A stretch of DNA of 64,000 nucleotides from Nocardioides luteus (GTDB lineage Bacteria; Actinomycetota; Actinomycetes; Propionibacteriales; Nocardioidaceae), in contig NZ_JADOVJ010000001.1 of assembly GCF_015752315.1 (NCBI RefSeq), positions 2,410,501-2,474,500 on the forward strand. The letters are read 5' to 3'. This document shows positions 54,682 through 63,264 of the stretch, piece after piece. A program made the translations under genes and the position numbers. The notes beneath the pieces were generated by a model. The model ran no database searches. It was not told where the DNA came from and saw only the letters and a list, made by a program, of their open reading frames with translations. Every line of letters starts with the position of its first letter. Positions within the stretch are counted from its first letter, which is position 1.

Positions 54682-55538
54682 TGACAGGCGTACGAGCGAA
54701 CGGATCGGTCTCCACCGGCCAGAAGGAGTGCCCCTTCTGCGCGGAGACGATCAAGGCCGCCGCGATCAAGTGCCGCTACTGCGGGTCCGACCTGCTGCCG
54801 CCGGCCGAGGACGAGAAGGACGTACGCGACGAGGTCGCTGCGCCCGAGGAGAGCGAGGCCGGCGCGGCGGACTCCGAGGCCGACGAGACCGATACCGAGC
54901 CTCAAGCTGAGGTTGAGGGTGAGGGTGAGAACGAGGAACGTGCCGGGTTCGCCGAGCGGTGGCTGGGCGACGGCAACCGGGTGCTGACGGCCGTTCTCGG
55001 CGTACTCGTCCTGGTGGCCGGCGGCCTGCTCTGGCTGGCCGTCGACATGGCGTCCAACGACGACGTGGCGCCGGGCGGCGAGCTCACTGCGGCCGGGTCC
55101 CGGGCGGCGATCATGGAGCACTCAGTCGGGCTGGCCCAGACGGTGATGTCCTACCAGGCCGCCAGCGCGGAGAAGGACATCGCGGCGGCGAAGAAGCTGA
55201 TGACGCCGGCGATGCAGAAGGAGTACGACAAGACGCTGCCCGGCGAGGACAAGCGCAAGGAGCAGGCCGACCTCGGGATCAAGGTCGACGCCGAGGTGGC
55301 GCCCCTCTCCGAGGAGGGGGCGAAGGCCGCCGAGGAGGGCAAGGCCTGCGTCGACGAGGACTGCGCCGCCTCCATCATCTCCGCCACCGAGGAGTCCGCG
55401 AAGGTGCTGCTCTTCGTCAACCAGAGCGCGACCGCGCCGAAGACGAAGAACACCGTGGTCAGCCCGACCTGGGAGGTGCTGACGCTGGTCAAGGACGACG
55501 GCGGCTGGCTGATCTCCGAGATGAAGGCCGCCTCCTAG
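54681..55538 (+). CDS. Mce-associated protein 2 with N-terminal zinc ribbon
   Basis: 285 residues from ATG 54681 (TGATG overlap). Residues 17-34 form a zinc-ribbon CPFC...CRYC (Cys17, Cys20, Cys31, Cys34), then an acidic linker rich in Glu/Asp (about 44-90), a membrane segment (VLTAVLGVLVLVAGGLLWLAV, about 99-119) and an external Mas-like domain (GLAQTVMSYQAASAEKDIAAAKKL). Two Cys (KACVDEDCAAS) may form a disulfide. The cytoplasmic zinc ribbon fused to a Mas domain is unusual. End of the mce operon. Confidence 0.83.
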   Translation: MTGVRANGSVSTGQKECPFCAETIKAAAIKCRYCGSDLLPPAEDEKDVRDEVAAPEESEAGAADSEADETDTEPQAEVEGEGENEERAGFAERWLGDGNRVLTAVLGVLVLVAGGLLWLAVDMASNDDVAPGGELTAAGSRAAIMEHSVGLAQTVMSYQAASAEKDIAAAKKLMTPAMQKEYDKTLPGEDKRKEQADLGIKVDAEVAPLSEEGAKAAEEGKACVDEDCAASIISATEESAKVLLFVNQSATAPKTKNTVVSPTWEVLTLVKDDGGWLISEMKAAS

Positions 55539-55614
55539 CCGGAGCGGGGCCCGAGACGATGGGCCTGGTCTCAGCATGAGGTCCCTTCGAGGGGCGTCGT
55601 TGTCCCTGATATGG

Positions 55615-55628
55615 TAGAACGTGTTCTA
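55615..55628. promoter_or_regulatory. KstR box upstream of the PPOX-ferredoxin-SDR operon
   Basis: TAGAACGTGTTCTA fits TNNAACNNGTTNNA exactly, with 6-bp symmetric arms TAGAAC/GTTCTA. It lies 24 bp before the PPOX start, which is close enough to overlap the promoter. Confidence 0.85.
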
Positions 55629-55652
55629 GTTTCACTTGCTCGAGGAGGGCAC

Positions 55653-56129
55653 ATGGCCGGCTCACGCCAGTCCGTACAGCTGACCGAGGCGGAGATCGAG
55701 GAGTTCCTCGCCTCGCAGATGAAGGTGCAGGTCGCGACCGTCGGCCCCGACGGCGCTCCGCACCTGACCACGCTGTTCTACGTGCTCGACGAAGGCAAGA
55801 TCGTCTTCTGGACCTACGGGTCCTCGCAGAAGGTCCGCAACCTGCGCCGAGACCCCCGGGTCACCTGCCTGGTCGAGGACGGCGTCGACTACTTCGAGCT
55901 GCGCGGAGTGAGCATCACCGGCAAGGCGCGGCTCGTGGAGGACTACGACGAGATCAAGGGCATCGGCTCGCGGGTGATGACCCGCATGGCCGGCGGCGCG
56001 GACCTCGGCGAGCTCGGCGAGGAGCTGGTGTCGAAGCAGGCCCACAAGCGCGTCGGCATCGTCATCGAGCCCGACAAGGTCGCAAGCTGGGACCATCGCA
56101 AGCTGGGCGCGCTGCCCGGTCAAGGCTGA
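55653..56129 (+). CDS. PPOX-class (pyridoxamine oxidase-fold) flavin or F420-binding protein
   Basis: 158 residues from ATG 55653 with GAGGAGGG upstream. The split-barrel fold is seen in MKVQVATVGPDGAPHLTTLFYV, KIVFWTYGSSQKVRNLRRDPRVTCLVED and the VSITGKARLVEDY strand. Family members use FMN or F420; which one is used here cannot be read. It is the first gene of the KstR-boxed operon with ferredoxin and two SDRs, so a steroid-linked role is likely (inference). Confidence 0.84.
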   Translation: MAGSRQSVQLTEAEIEEFLASQMKVQVATVGPDGAPHLTTLFYVLDEGKIVFWTYGSSQKVRNLRRDPRVTCLVEDGVDYFELRGVSITGKARLVEDYDEIKGIGSRVMTRMAGGADLGELGEELVSKQAHKRVGIVIEPDKVASWDHRKLGALPGQG

Positions 56130-56162
56130 GTTCGATGATGACGAAGGACTGAGGAGACGGAC

Positions 56163-56357
56163 ATGGCAAAGGTGATCGTGGACTTCGACCTGTGCGAGTC
56201 CAACGGGATGTGCGAGGCGTTCGCACCCGACGTGTTCGAGATCGACGACGACGACTACCTGCAGGTCGAGGACCCGACGGTGACCGACGAGAACCGCGAC
56301 CGCGTCGAGCAGGCCGTGGCCGGCTGCCCCAAGGCAGCCCTGAGGATCGAGGAGTAG
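56163..56357 (+). CDS. fdxD: Ferredoxin, FdxD-like [3Fe-4S] type
   Basis: 64 residues with Cys11, Cys17 and Cys55 (DLCESNGMCEAF, AGCPKAAL), the three-Cys pattern of [3Fe-4S] or similar ferredoxins that serve cytochromes P450 and oxygenases. In M. tuberculosis fdxD (Rv3503c) sits upstream of the Rv3502c dehydrogenase near mce4; the order is the same here relative to the following SDR. Confidence 0.92.
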   Translation: MAKVIVDFDLCESNGMCEAFAPDVFEIDDDDYLQVEDPTVTDENRDRVEQAVAGCPKAALRIEE

Positions 56358-56363
56358 CACCAC

Positions 56364-57251
56364 GTGAGCGTTGATCTGACAGGCAAGATCGCGATCGTCA
56401 CCGGCGCCGGAGCCGGGCTCGGGCGCGCCGAGGCGGTCGCCCTGGCCCGCGCCGGCGCCCGGCTGGTGCTCAACGACCTGCCCGGCGCCGCCGAGGAGGC
56501 CGCCGAGGAGATCCGTGGGTTCGGTGGCGAGGCGGTGATCGCGGCCGGGGACGTGAGCGAGCGTGCCACCGCCGACGCGATGATGGCCGCTGCCGTCGAC
56601 GGTTTGGGTGGCCTCGACATCGTGGTCAACAACGCGGGCATCACCCGCGACAAGATGCTCTTCAACATGTCCGACGAGGAGTTCGACCTCGTCGTACGCG
56701 TCCACCTCCGCGGCCACTTCCTGCTGACCCGCAACGCCTCGGCCCACTGGCGGTCGGTCGCGAAGGCGACGGGCGCGCCGGTCGATGCCGCGGTGGTGAA
56801 CACCTCCTCGGAGGCGTTCCTCTCCGGCCCTCCCGGACAGGCCAACTACGGTGCCGCGAAGGCGGGGATCACCGCACTGACGATGTCGACGGCCCGCTCG
56901 ATGGGTCGGTCCGGCGTACGTGCCAACGCGATCTGCCCGCGCGCGGCGACCGCGATGACCGAGGGCGTGCTCTCGGGGGACTCCTACGGGCCCGAGCACG
57001 TGGCTCCGCTGGTCACCTACCTCGCCTCGCCGGCCGCCGCGGCGATCACCGGACAGGTCTTCGTCGTCTACGGCGGGATGATCGCCGTCCTGGCGCCGCC
57101 GACCGTGGCCGAACGCTTCGACAACGCCGCCTGGGACCTGGACTCGCTCGACAAGCAGGTCGGCGGCTGGTTCGCCGACCGCGACCCCGCGGCCGGGTTC
57201 TCGGCCGACTCGATCATGCAGCTCACGCTGACGGACGACAAGGAGCAGTGA
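56364..57251 (+). CDS. Short-chain dehydrogenase, Rv3502c/Hsd4A-like
   Basis: 295 residues from GTG 56364. Cofactor motif IVTGAGAGLGRAEAVAL, NNAGITRDKM, catalytic Ser/Tyr/Lys in NTSSEAFLSG and NYGAAKAGITAL. The mycobacterial counterpart beside fdxD and mce4 acts on hydroxyacyl-CoA intermediates in steroid side-chain degradation. The extended C-terminus (WDLDSLDKQVGGWFADRD) is typical of that group. Overlaps the next gene by one base. Confidence 0.88.
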   Translation: MSVDLTGKIAIVTGAGAGLGRAEAVALARAGARLVLNDLPGAAEEAAEEIRGFGGEAVIAAGDVSERATADAMMAAAVDGLGGLDIVVNNAGITRDKMLFNMSDEEFDLVVRVHLRGHFLLTRNASAHWRSVAKATGAPVDAAVVNTSSEAFLSGPPGQANYGAAKAGITALTMSTARSMGRSGVRANAICPRAATAMTEGVLSGDSYGPEHVAPLVTYLASPAAAAITGQVFVVYGGMIAVLAPPTVAERFDNAAWDLDSLDKQVGGWFADRDPAAGFSADSIMQLTLTDDKEQ

Positions 57252-58009
57252 TGGCACGTCTCGAGGGCAAGATCGCGATCGTCACCGGCGGCGCACAGGG
57301 GCAGGGGGCCGCGATCGCGCGCGCCTTCGTCGCCGAGGGCGCCGAGGTCGTCATCGCCGACGTGGCCGACGAGCCCGGCAAGCTGCTCGCCGAGGAGCTG
57401 GGGGAGTCCGCCCTCTTCGTGCACCACGACGTGAGCTCGGAGGAGTCCTGGACGGCGCTCGTGGCCGAGACCGCCGCTGCGTACGGTCCGGTCAACGTCC
57501 TCGCCAACAACGCCGGCATCCTGCGCTTCGGCGAGATCCTCACCCAGCCGGTCGAGGAGTTCGAGCTGCTGTGGCGGGTCAACACCCTCGGCTGCTTCCT
57601 CGGGATGCGCTCGGTGATCACGACGATGAAGGAGAACGGCGGCGGCTCGATCATCAACGCCTCCTCGATCGAGGGGCTGGCGGGGATGGCGTTCGTGGCC
57701 GGTTACACCTCGACCAAGTTCGCCATCCGCGGCATGACCAAGGCCGCCGCCCTCGAGCTGGGCCCCAGCGGCATCCGGGTCAACTCCGTCCACCCGGGCA
57801 TGATCGACACCTCCATGACCCGCGGTGTCGGCGCCGACGACGCCGCCATGGAGTTCGGCGCCTCGAAGGTCGCCCTCAAGCGGGTCGGCCACCCCGCGGA
57901 CATCGCCCCGCTCTACGTCTACCTCGCCTCCGACGAGTCGAGCTTCGTCACCGGCGCCGAGATCGCCATCGACGGCGGTGCCACCGCCACCCACGCCTTC
58001 GGCGGCTGA
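57251..58009 (+). CDS. Short-chain dehydrogenase, 3-alpha(20-beta)-hydroxysteroid dehydrogenase-like
   Basis: 252 residues from ATG 57251. Cofactor motif IVTGGAQGQGAAIARAFV, NNAGILRFGE, SSIEGLAGM and YTSTKFAIRGMTKAAALEL supply Ser-Tyr-Lys. The close similarity to the 3-alpha/20-beta-hydroxysteroid dehydrogenase (FabG3) group comes from QGQGAAIAR and the C-terminal TGAEIAIDGGATA. With the cluster it probably oxidises a steroid hydroxyl. Confidence 0.88.
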   Translation: MARLEGKIAIVTGGAQGQGAAIARAFVAEGAEVVIADVADEPGKLLAEELGESALFVHHDVSSEESWTALVAETAAAYGPVNVLANNAGILRFGEILTQPVEEFELLWRVNTLGCFLGMRSVITTMKENGGGSIINASSIEGLAGMAFVAGYTSTKFAIRGMTKAAALELGPSGIRVNSVHPGMIDTSMTRGVGADDAAMEFGASKVALKRVGHPADIAPLYVYLASDESSFVTGAEIAIDGGATATHAFGG

Positions 58010-58126
58010 CGGGCCGGAGGTCGGCTGCCCCGGTGTGGGTGAGTCGGCCACACGGAAGGCGCGTCTCCGGCATACTGCGACGCGAAGTTTTTCAGTCACC
58101 GGGGACGAACCGAAAGCCAACAGAAC

Positions 58127-59326
58127 TTGTCTCGACGACGCAGTGCGTTCGCCACCATGGCCGTGGTCGCGGTCTTCTGCTGGTTCTACTCGTTCGCGTT
58201 GGCCGTCCCGGTCGACACCGGCAACGTGTCCTCGCTCTGGCAGGCGCGCGGGCACGAGTGGTTCGGGGCCTTCCTGGCCCGGGTGCTCGACGGTCTGTCG
58301 TTCCTCTGGGGATCGGTGGTCAGGTACGAGTACGCCGCGGCGCCCGAGTCCGCGTGGCCGGCGCTGGTCTTCGTCGTCCTCCTCGCCGGGTCGGTCTATG
58401 CGAGCCTCCGAACCGGAGGCGACGGCGCCTACGCCGTCGCCGGCCGGGTGCTGGGCGCATCCTTCCTCGCCGGCGGACTCACGAACCTCTTCGTCATCGT
58501 CGAGGCCGCCGTGGCCTCTCCCTACGGAACCGCGCAGCTGGCGGCGATGGCCTGGTCGCGTCCTGACGACGGGATCTGGCTGGCCCTGAGCCTCGGAGTG
58601 GTCGGCAGCGTGGTGGCGGCGTACGTGGTGACCTTGGTCCAGCTCGCGGCCGCCGTCTCGGAACGGGCCGAACGCGAGGACCCGCCTGCCTCGGCGACGG
58701 TGCCGAGGCTGAACCCTGCGCAGAGACGGGTGCGCGCTGTTCGGGTCGCGACCTGGGGTGCGCTCCCGACCCTGGCTCTCGCGTTCGGCGGTGGCTTCGT
58801 GTGGGACTACGGTCCCGACGTCTACACCGATGCCGCCGCCGATGCGCGCCAGGGCTGGGTGCACGTGGTCTGGTTCACCCACGCCAGCCTGGCGCCGCCC
58901 GATGACCCCTACTCGCTCGGTGGCACCTTCGACACGTTGATCTGGCTGCCGCGCACGCTGAGCTCGGTCGTCCTGGTGGCACTCATCTGGCTCGCGATCC
59001 GTCTGGTGGTGGCTCGCTGGCAGCGCGGCGCGGCGCCGAGCGTGCTCGGCGTGGTCATGGGGTGCTGGGGCATGGTCGCGGTGCTCGCCGTGGTCGTGGG
59101 GCTGGTCGAAGGGGCCGTCTTCCCGGTTCCCGAGCTCGCCCCACCGGCCTACAACCCACCGGCCTATACCCGGGCGTTCGACAACGTCGCCGACGCGCTG
59201 CGCTTTGCTGCCTTCTTCGGCTGGGCGACCGGGGTCGTCGTCGCGCTCGCGCTTCGGCTGTCCGGCGGAACCTTGACCGAGCCGGAGACTGCTGAGCCCG
59301 TACCCGAGGGGAGCATGGACCGATGA
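58127..59326 (+). CDS. Polytopic membrane protein, unknown
   Basis: 399 residues from TTG 58127. About eight hydrophobic segments (for example VLGASFLAGGLTNLFVIVEA, GIWLALSLGVVGSVVAAYVV, SVVLVALIWLAIRLVVA, FFGWATGVVVALALRLS) alternate with a long external part near 250-300. No family recognised. It is coupled by ATGA to the next membrane gene. The ribosome site is weak and an ATG at 58157 is another possibility. Confidence 0.75.
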   Translation: MSRRRSAFATMAVVAVFCWFYSFALAVPVDTGNVSSLWQARGHEWFGAFLARVLDGLSFLWGSVVRYEYAAAPESAWPALVFVVLLAGSVYASLRTGGDGAYAVAGRVLGASFLAGGLTNLFVIVEAAVASPYGTAQLAAMAWSRPDDGIWLALSLGVVGSVVAAYVVTLVQLAAAVSERAEREDPPASATVPRLNPAQRRVRAVRVATWGALPTLALAFGGGFVWDYGPDVYTDAAADARQGWVHVVWFTHASLAPPDDPYSLGGTFDTLIWLPRTLSSVVLVALIWLAIRLVVARWQRGAAPSVLGVVMGCWGMVAVLAVVVGLVEGAVFPVPELAPPAYNPPAYTRAFDNVADALRFAAFFGWATGVVVALALRLSGGTLTEPETAEPVPEGSMDR

Positions 59327-60237
59327 CCAGGCAGAGGCCCAAGGGGCCGGGGAAGGCCCCGACGGAGGCCCCGAAGGAGGTCGCGAAGGAGGCTGCGGCG
59401 GAGGCACCGGCCGGCGACGTACGCCGCCGGGGTCCGCTGCCATGGGCGGTGTCGCTGCTGAAGAAGCCGACGGCCTGGGTGGTCGGCGTGGTCCTGGTCT
59501 CGCTGGGAGCGACGTTCGGCTCCGGCCTGCAGAATCTCTTCACCGGGCTGCTGCCCGAAGGCTGGAGCGATCCGGGCCAGGGCATCCAGCTGGTGGACGT
59601 ACGCAGGCAGGCGGCGAGCGGGCCGGTGCTGATCCCGGACGGTGCGGGCGCGGCACCGTTCAAGAGCAAGCAGCATGCGTTCGAGACGGTCAACGATCCT
59701 GACTGGCAGGCGGAGCACGAGTGGTACGCCGTGGAAAACGTGACCTGGGAGGTCACCCTGGTCGGCCGGCACAGCGAGGACGTGGTGATCACCGATCTGC
59801 GGCCGAAGCGCTCCGGACCGTGCACGTCGATGCTGCGCAAGGGCACCCTCGTGGAGGACGTTCCCCAGGGTGGAGGGGGAAACAAGATCCTGCTGCGGAC
59901 GGACCTGGGCGCGCCGGCGCCGACACTGACCTCGGAGGACGACGGTTCGCCCTACTTCGCCAGCAAGACGGTGACCCTCTCCAAGGGCGAGACTGTGGTC
60001 ATCCCGATCACGGCGACCAGCTCCGGGCCGACCTGCCGCTGGGTGCTCGAGGTCGACTACGTCGACCATGGCAAGCGCGAGCTGATGACGATCAAAGCTC
60101 CTGGCGGCCGCGAGTTCGGGATCACCGGCAAGGCCGAGGGACACCCTTATGAGCTCACTTGGAGCGTGAGCTGCAAGCGGGCGATGAGGCCGGAGGACTG
60201 GGCGGTGCCGGAGGACGACCCGACGCAGTGCCGGTGA
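59323..60237 (+). CDS. Single-pass membrane protein with large external domain, unknown
   Basis: 304 residues. An N-terminal cytoplasmic part rich in Lys/Pro/Ala (GPGKAPTEAPKEVAKEAAAE), one membrane segment (AWVVGVVLVSLGATFGSGL, about 51-69), and a beta-rich extracellular domain with four Cys (RSGPCTSM, GPTCRWV, VSCKRAM, TQCR) that could pair into disulfides. No known domain. Coupled to the polytopic gene, so they probably form one complex. Confidence 0.75.
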   Translation: MTRQRPKGPGKAPTEAPKEVAKEAAAEAPAGDVRRRGPLPWAVSLLKKPTAWVVGVVLVSLGATFGSGLQNLFTGLLPEGWSDPGQGIQLVDVRRQAASGPVLIPDGAGAAPFKSKQHAFETVNDPDWQAEHEWYAVENVTWEVTLVGRHSEDVVITDLRPKRSGPCTSMLRKGTLVEDVPQGGGGNKILLRTDLGAPAPTLTSEDDGSPYFASKTVTLSKGETVVIPITATSSGPTCRWVLEVDYVDHGKRELMTIKAPGGREFGITGKAEGHPYELTWSVSCKRAMRPEDWAVPEDDPTQCR

Positions 60238-60246
60238 GCTCTGGGG

Positions 60247-60882
60247 TCAGCGCAGCAGCAGGCGTACGGCGACGTCGATCGACTTCTCGACGTCCTCGGT
60301 GTCCATCCGGCCGGTGACCCAGGAGATGAGCGCGGAGAGCCATACGTCGGAGATGATCCGGATGATGGCGGCCTCCTCCTCGGTGACCTCGCCGTGGTCG
60401 GGGGTGCCGTGCATGGCGCGGGCGATCACCGTGGTGAGGCTGGTGCCGACCACGTGGATCTCGCCGGTCACCGACTGGTCGGCGAACATGAAGGCGCGGA
60501 CCAGGGCCTCGGTGAGCTTGGGCTGCTTCTGCAGGGCGCGGGTGCGGCGGTTGAGGACGTACATGATCCGCTCGTGCGCGGTGTCGCCCGGGGTCGCGCG
60601 GACGGCCGAGCGCTCGACGTCCTTGGTGAACTCGCGCGCCAGCGCGGAGACCAGCAGATGGATCTTCGAGGGGAAGTAGCGGTAGAGGGTGCCGAGCGCG
60701 ACCTCGGCCTGCTCGGCGACGGCGCGCATCTGCACGGCGTCGAACCCGCCCTCGGCCGCGAGCGTGATCGTGGCGTCGAGGATGCGCCGGCGGCGCTCTC
60801 GCTGGGCCGCGGACCCGCCGGTGGGTGCGGCGGCCGGAGTGTTGCCATCGGTGTCGCGTGGCTCCGCGCTGACGGACGTCAC
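60247..60882 (-). CDS. kstR: KstR-like TetR repressor of steroid catabolism
   Basis: 211 residues. TetR helix-turn-helix FDAVQMRAVAEQAEVALGTLYRYFPSK followed by the KstR-like VHLLVSALAREF pattern (here IHLLVSALAREF) and a C-terminal ISDVWLSALISWVTGR. The strings QMRAVA, VGTLYRYFPSK-type and ISDVWLS are close to mycobacterial KstR. KstR binds 3-oxo-4-cholestenoyl-CoA type ligands and represses the steroid regulon. Divergent from a FadE34-like gene, as in Rv3573c-Rv3574, with two KstR-like sites between them. Confidence 0.93.
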   Translation of the reverse strand: MTSVSAEPRDTDGNTPAAAPTGGSAAQRERRRRILDATITLAAEGGFDAVQMRAVAEQAEVALGTLYRYFPSKIHLLVSALAREFTKDVERSAVRATPGDTAHERIMYVLNRRTRALQKQPKLTEALVRAFMFADQSVTGEIHVVGTSLTTVIARAMHGTPDHGEVTEEEAAIIRIISDVWLSALISWVTGRMDTEDVEKSIDVAVRLLLR

Positions 60883-60953
60883 TGGTGTCCCCCTAGGACT
60901 ATGACCGGATCTCGATCTGTGGTTCTCAGGCTAACCGCAACAGCGCCCGAGAA

Positions 60954-60967
60954 TGAAACACGTTCCT
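60954..60967 (+). promoter_or_regulatory. KstR-like site 1 in kstR-fadE34 region
   Basis: TGAAACACGTTCCT matches TNNAACNNGTTNNA except at the last base (T instead of A). It is 72 bp before the kstR start. Confidence 0.6.
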
Positions 60968-60982
60968 TCGTGAGTCTAGACT

Positions 60983-60996
60983 TGTAACACGTTCTA
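60983..60996 (+). promoter_or_regulatory. KstR box 2 in kstR-fadE34 region
   Basis: TGTAACACGTTCTA matches the pattern exactly and lies 50 bp before the fadE34 start, 29 bp start to start from site 1, so repression of both arms is plausible. Confidence 0.8.
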
Positions 60997-61045
60997 CATC
61001 AGTCTCTATTCCGGACGAAGGCTCCCGAAACAATAGGAGGTCGCT

Positions 61046-63187
61046 GTGCCGATCGGCATCACCGACGAACACCAAGCCCTCAGCGAGAGCCTGCGCGACT
61101 GGGCGAAGGGGCTGGGCGGCATCGCCCTTGCCCGGGCCGCCGAGGGCACCGCCTCCGCGCGTTTCGACGAGGTGTGGCGAGGTGTCGAGGAGTACGGCGT
61201 AGCCGGCATCGCGGCGCCCGAGCCGAACGGCGGCGGCGGCACCCTCCTGGACGCGGCGGTCGCGCTCGAGGCCTGCGCGCACGAGCTGCTCCCGGGTCCG
61301 CTCCTCGGCAGCACGGTCGCCGCCTTTCTCGCGGGCGCGGCCGGCCGCGGCGACCTGGTCGCGACCATCACCGCCGGCGGGTGCGGGATCGCGCTCGACC
61401 CGGTCCTCGATCACGACGAGCGTGTCGTCGGCACCGTCCCGGTCGTCTACGACGGCGGGGGAGCCGCCCAGCTGCTGCTCGGTGCCCGGAGCGGAGACGG
61501 TGAGGAGCGCTGGTTCCTCCTCGCGGCGGAGCAGGCGGAGGTACGTCCCCAGGCCGGCCCGGATCTGACCAGGCGGGTTGCCGAGGTGCGGGTCGACATC
61601 GACGCCGGCGAGGCGATCGAGATCCCGGGGCTGCGCGGCGAGACGGTGCGCCGTACGGCCCTCACGCTCGCCGCCGCCGAGGCCTCCGGGATCGCACAGC
61701 GGTGCCTGACCACGGCCGTGGAGTACGCCAAGGTGCGCGAGCAGTTCGGCGCACCGATCGGGTCGTTCCAGGCGATCAAGCACCTCTGTGCGCAGATGCT
61801 GGAGACCGCCGAGGCGGTGGCCGCGACCGCGTGGGACGCGGCCGCCTCGGCCGAGACGGCGCTGTCGGAGGGAGGAGACACCGGCCAGTGGGCCTTCGCC
61901 GCCGAGGTCGCCGGCGCCACCGTGCTCGACGGTGCGGTCCGGGCGGCCCAGGACTGCATCCAGGTGCTCGGCGGGATCGGCTTCACCTTCGAGCACGACG
62001 CCCACCTCTACCTGCGCCGAGCGGTCGCCCTGCGCAGCCTCCTCGGTGGAGGCGACGCGCATGCGGTCGCGCTGGCCGGGCACGCCGTGGCCGGGACCCG
62101 CCGCTCGGTCCGGGTCGACCTCGACGGCAAGGACGAGGACGTACGTCCCCGGGTGCGCGAGACGGTCGCCGCGATCGCCGCGCGTCCGGAGGCCGAGCGC
62201 CGGGATGCGCTCGTCGACGCGGCCTACCTGGCGCCGCACTGGCCGGCTCCGTACGGCCTCGGTGCCGGTCCCGTCGAGCAGCTCGTCATCGACGAGGAGC
62301 TCGCCGCGGCGGGCGTGGCCCGCCCCGACATCAAGATCGCCGGGTGGGCGGTGCCGACCATCCTCAAGCACGGCACCGACGCCCAGCGCGAGCGGTTCGT
62401 CGACGCCTCGCTGCGTGGCGAGATCGTCTGGTGCCAGCTGTTCAGCGAGCCGGGCGCGGGCTCCGACCTGGCCTCGCTGGCGACCCGGGCCGAGCGGGTC
62501 GAGGGCGGCTGGCGGCTGACCGGGCAGAAGGTGTGGACCTCGCTCGCGGCCGAGGCCGACTGGGCGATCTGCCTGGCGCGTACGAACCCCGACGTCCCCA
62601 AGCACAAGGGCATCACCTACTTCCTCGTGGACATGCGCAGCGAGGGGATCGACGTCCGCCCGCTGCGCGAGCTGACCGGGGACGCACTCTTCAACGAGGT
62701 CTTCCTCGACGCCGTGTTCGTGCCCGACGAGCTCGTCGTCGGGGAGGTCGACGGCGGCTGGCGGCTGGCTCGCACCACGCTGGCCAACGAGCGCGTCGCG
62801 ATGGCCTCGACCAACCTCGGCGGCAGCGTCGAGCGGGCGGTCGCGCTCGCCGACGGCCGGGGCGAGGCCGAGCTCGCCCGGGTCGGCCATGCGGTCGCGC
62901 TCTCCACGGTCTGCGCGCTGCTCGGGGTCCGTTCCACGCTCAAGGCGCTCGCCGGCCGCGGACCTGGTGCGGAGTCCTCGGTCGCGAAGCTGCTCACGGT
63001 GCGCAACCGCCAGGACGCCTCCGAGCTCGTCGTGGACCTGCTCGGGCCGCGGGCGCTCACCGACGACCCGCAGGTGCGCGAGGACCTGCACCAGTCCCAG
63101 CTGACCCGCTGTCTCTCCATCGCCGGAGGCACCACCCAGGTGCTCCGCAACGTGGCCGCCGAGCAGATCCTGGGGCTGCCGCGCTAG
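61046..63187 (+). CDS. fadE34: Fused two-domain acyl-CoA dehydrogenase, FadE34-like
   Basis: 713 residues from GTG 61046 with AGGAGGT upstream, close to the mycobacterial FadE34 length. It contains two acyl-CoA dehydrogenase units: the first with YAKVREQFGAPIGSFQAIKH and CIQVLGGIGFTFEHDAHLY, the second with LFSEPGAGSDLASLATRA and CLSIAGGTTQVLRNVAAEQ. FadE34 desaturates the C24 side-chain CoA thioester of cholesterol metabolism. Beside kstR and under a KstR box. Confidence 0.94.
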   Translation: MPIGITDEHQALSESLRDWAKGLGGIALARAAEGTASARFDEVWRGVEEYGVAGIAAPEPNGGGGTLLDAAVALEACAHELLPGPLLGSTVAAFLAGAAGRGDLVATITAGGCGIALDPVLDHDERVVGTVPVVYDGGGAAQLLLGARSGDGEERWFLLAAEQAEVRPQAGPDLTRRVAEVRVDIDAGEAIEIPGLRGETVRRTALTLAAAEASGIAQRCLTTAVEYAKVREQFGAPIGSFQAIKHLCAQMLETAEAVAATAWDAAASAETALSEGGDTGQWAFAAEVAGATVLDGAVRAAQDCIQVLGGIGFTFEHDAHLYLRRAVALRSLLGGGDAHAVALAGHAVAGTRRSVRVDLDGKDEDVRPRVRETVAAIAARPEAERRDALVDAAYLAPHWPAPYGLGAGPVEQLVIDEELAAAGVARPDIKIAGWAVPTILKHGTDAQRERFVDASLRGEIVWCQLFSEPGAGSDLASLATRAERVEGGWRLTGQKVWTSLAAEADWAICLARTNPDVPKHKGITYFLVDMRSEGIDVRPLRELTGDALFNEVFLDAVFVPDELVVGEVDGGWRLARTTLANERVAMASTNLGGSVERAVALADGRGEAELARVGHAVALSTVCALLGVRSTLKALAGRGPGAESSVAKLLTVRNRQDASELVVDLLGPRALTDDPQVREDLHQSQLTRCLSIAGGTTQVLRNVAAEQILGLPR

Positions 63188-63264
63188 GCGGCCGCATTTC
63201 ACCTGACGGGTGGCGCTCGGGGCGCTAGGTTGCTGTTGCCGATCTCGAGGACCCAGGAGCTCAC

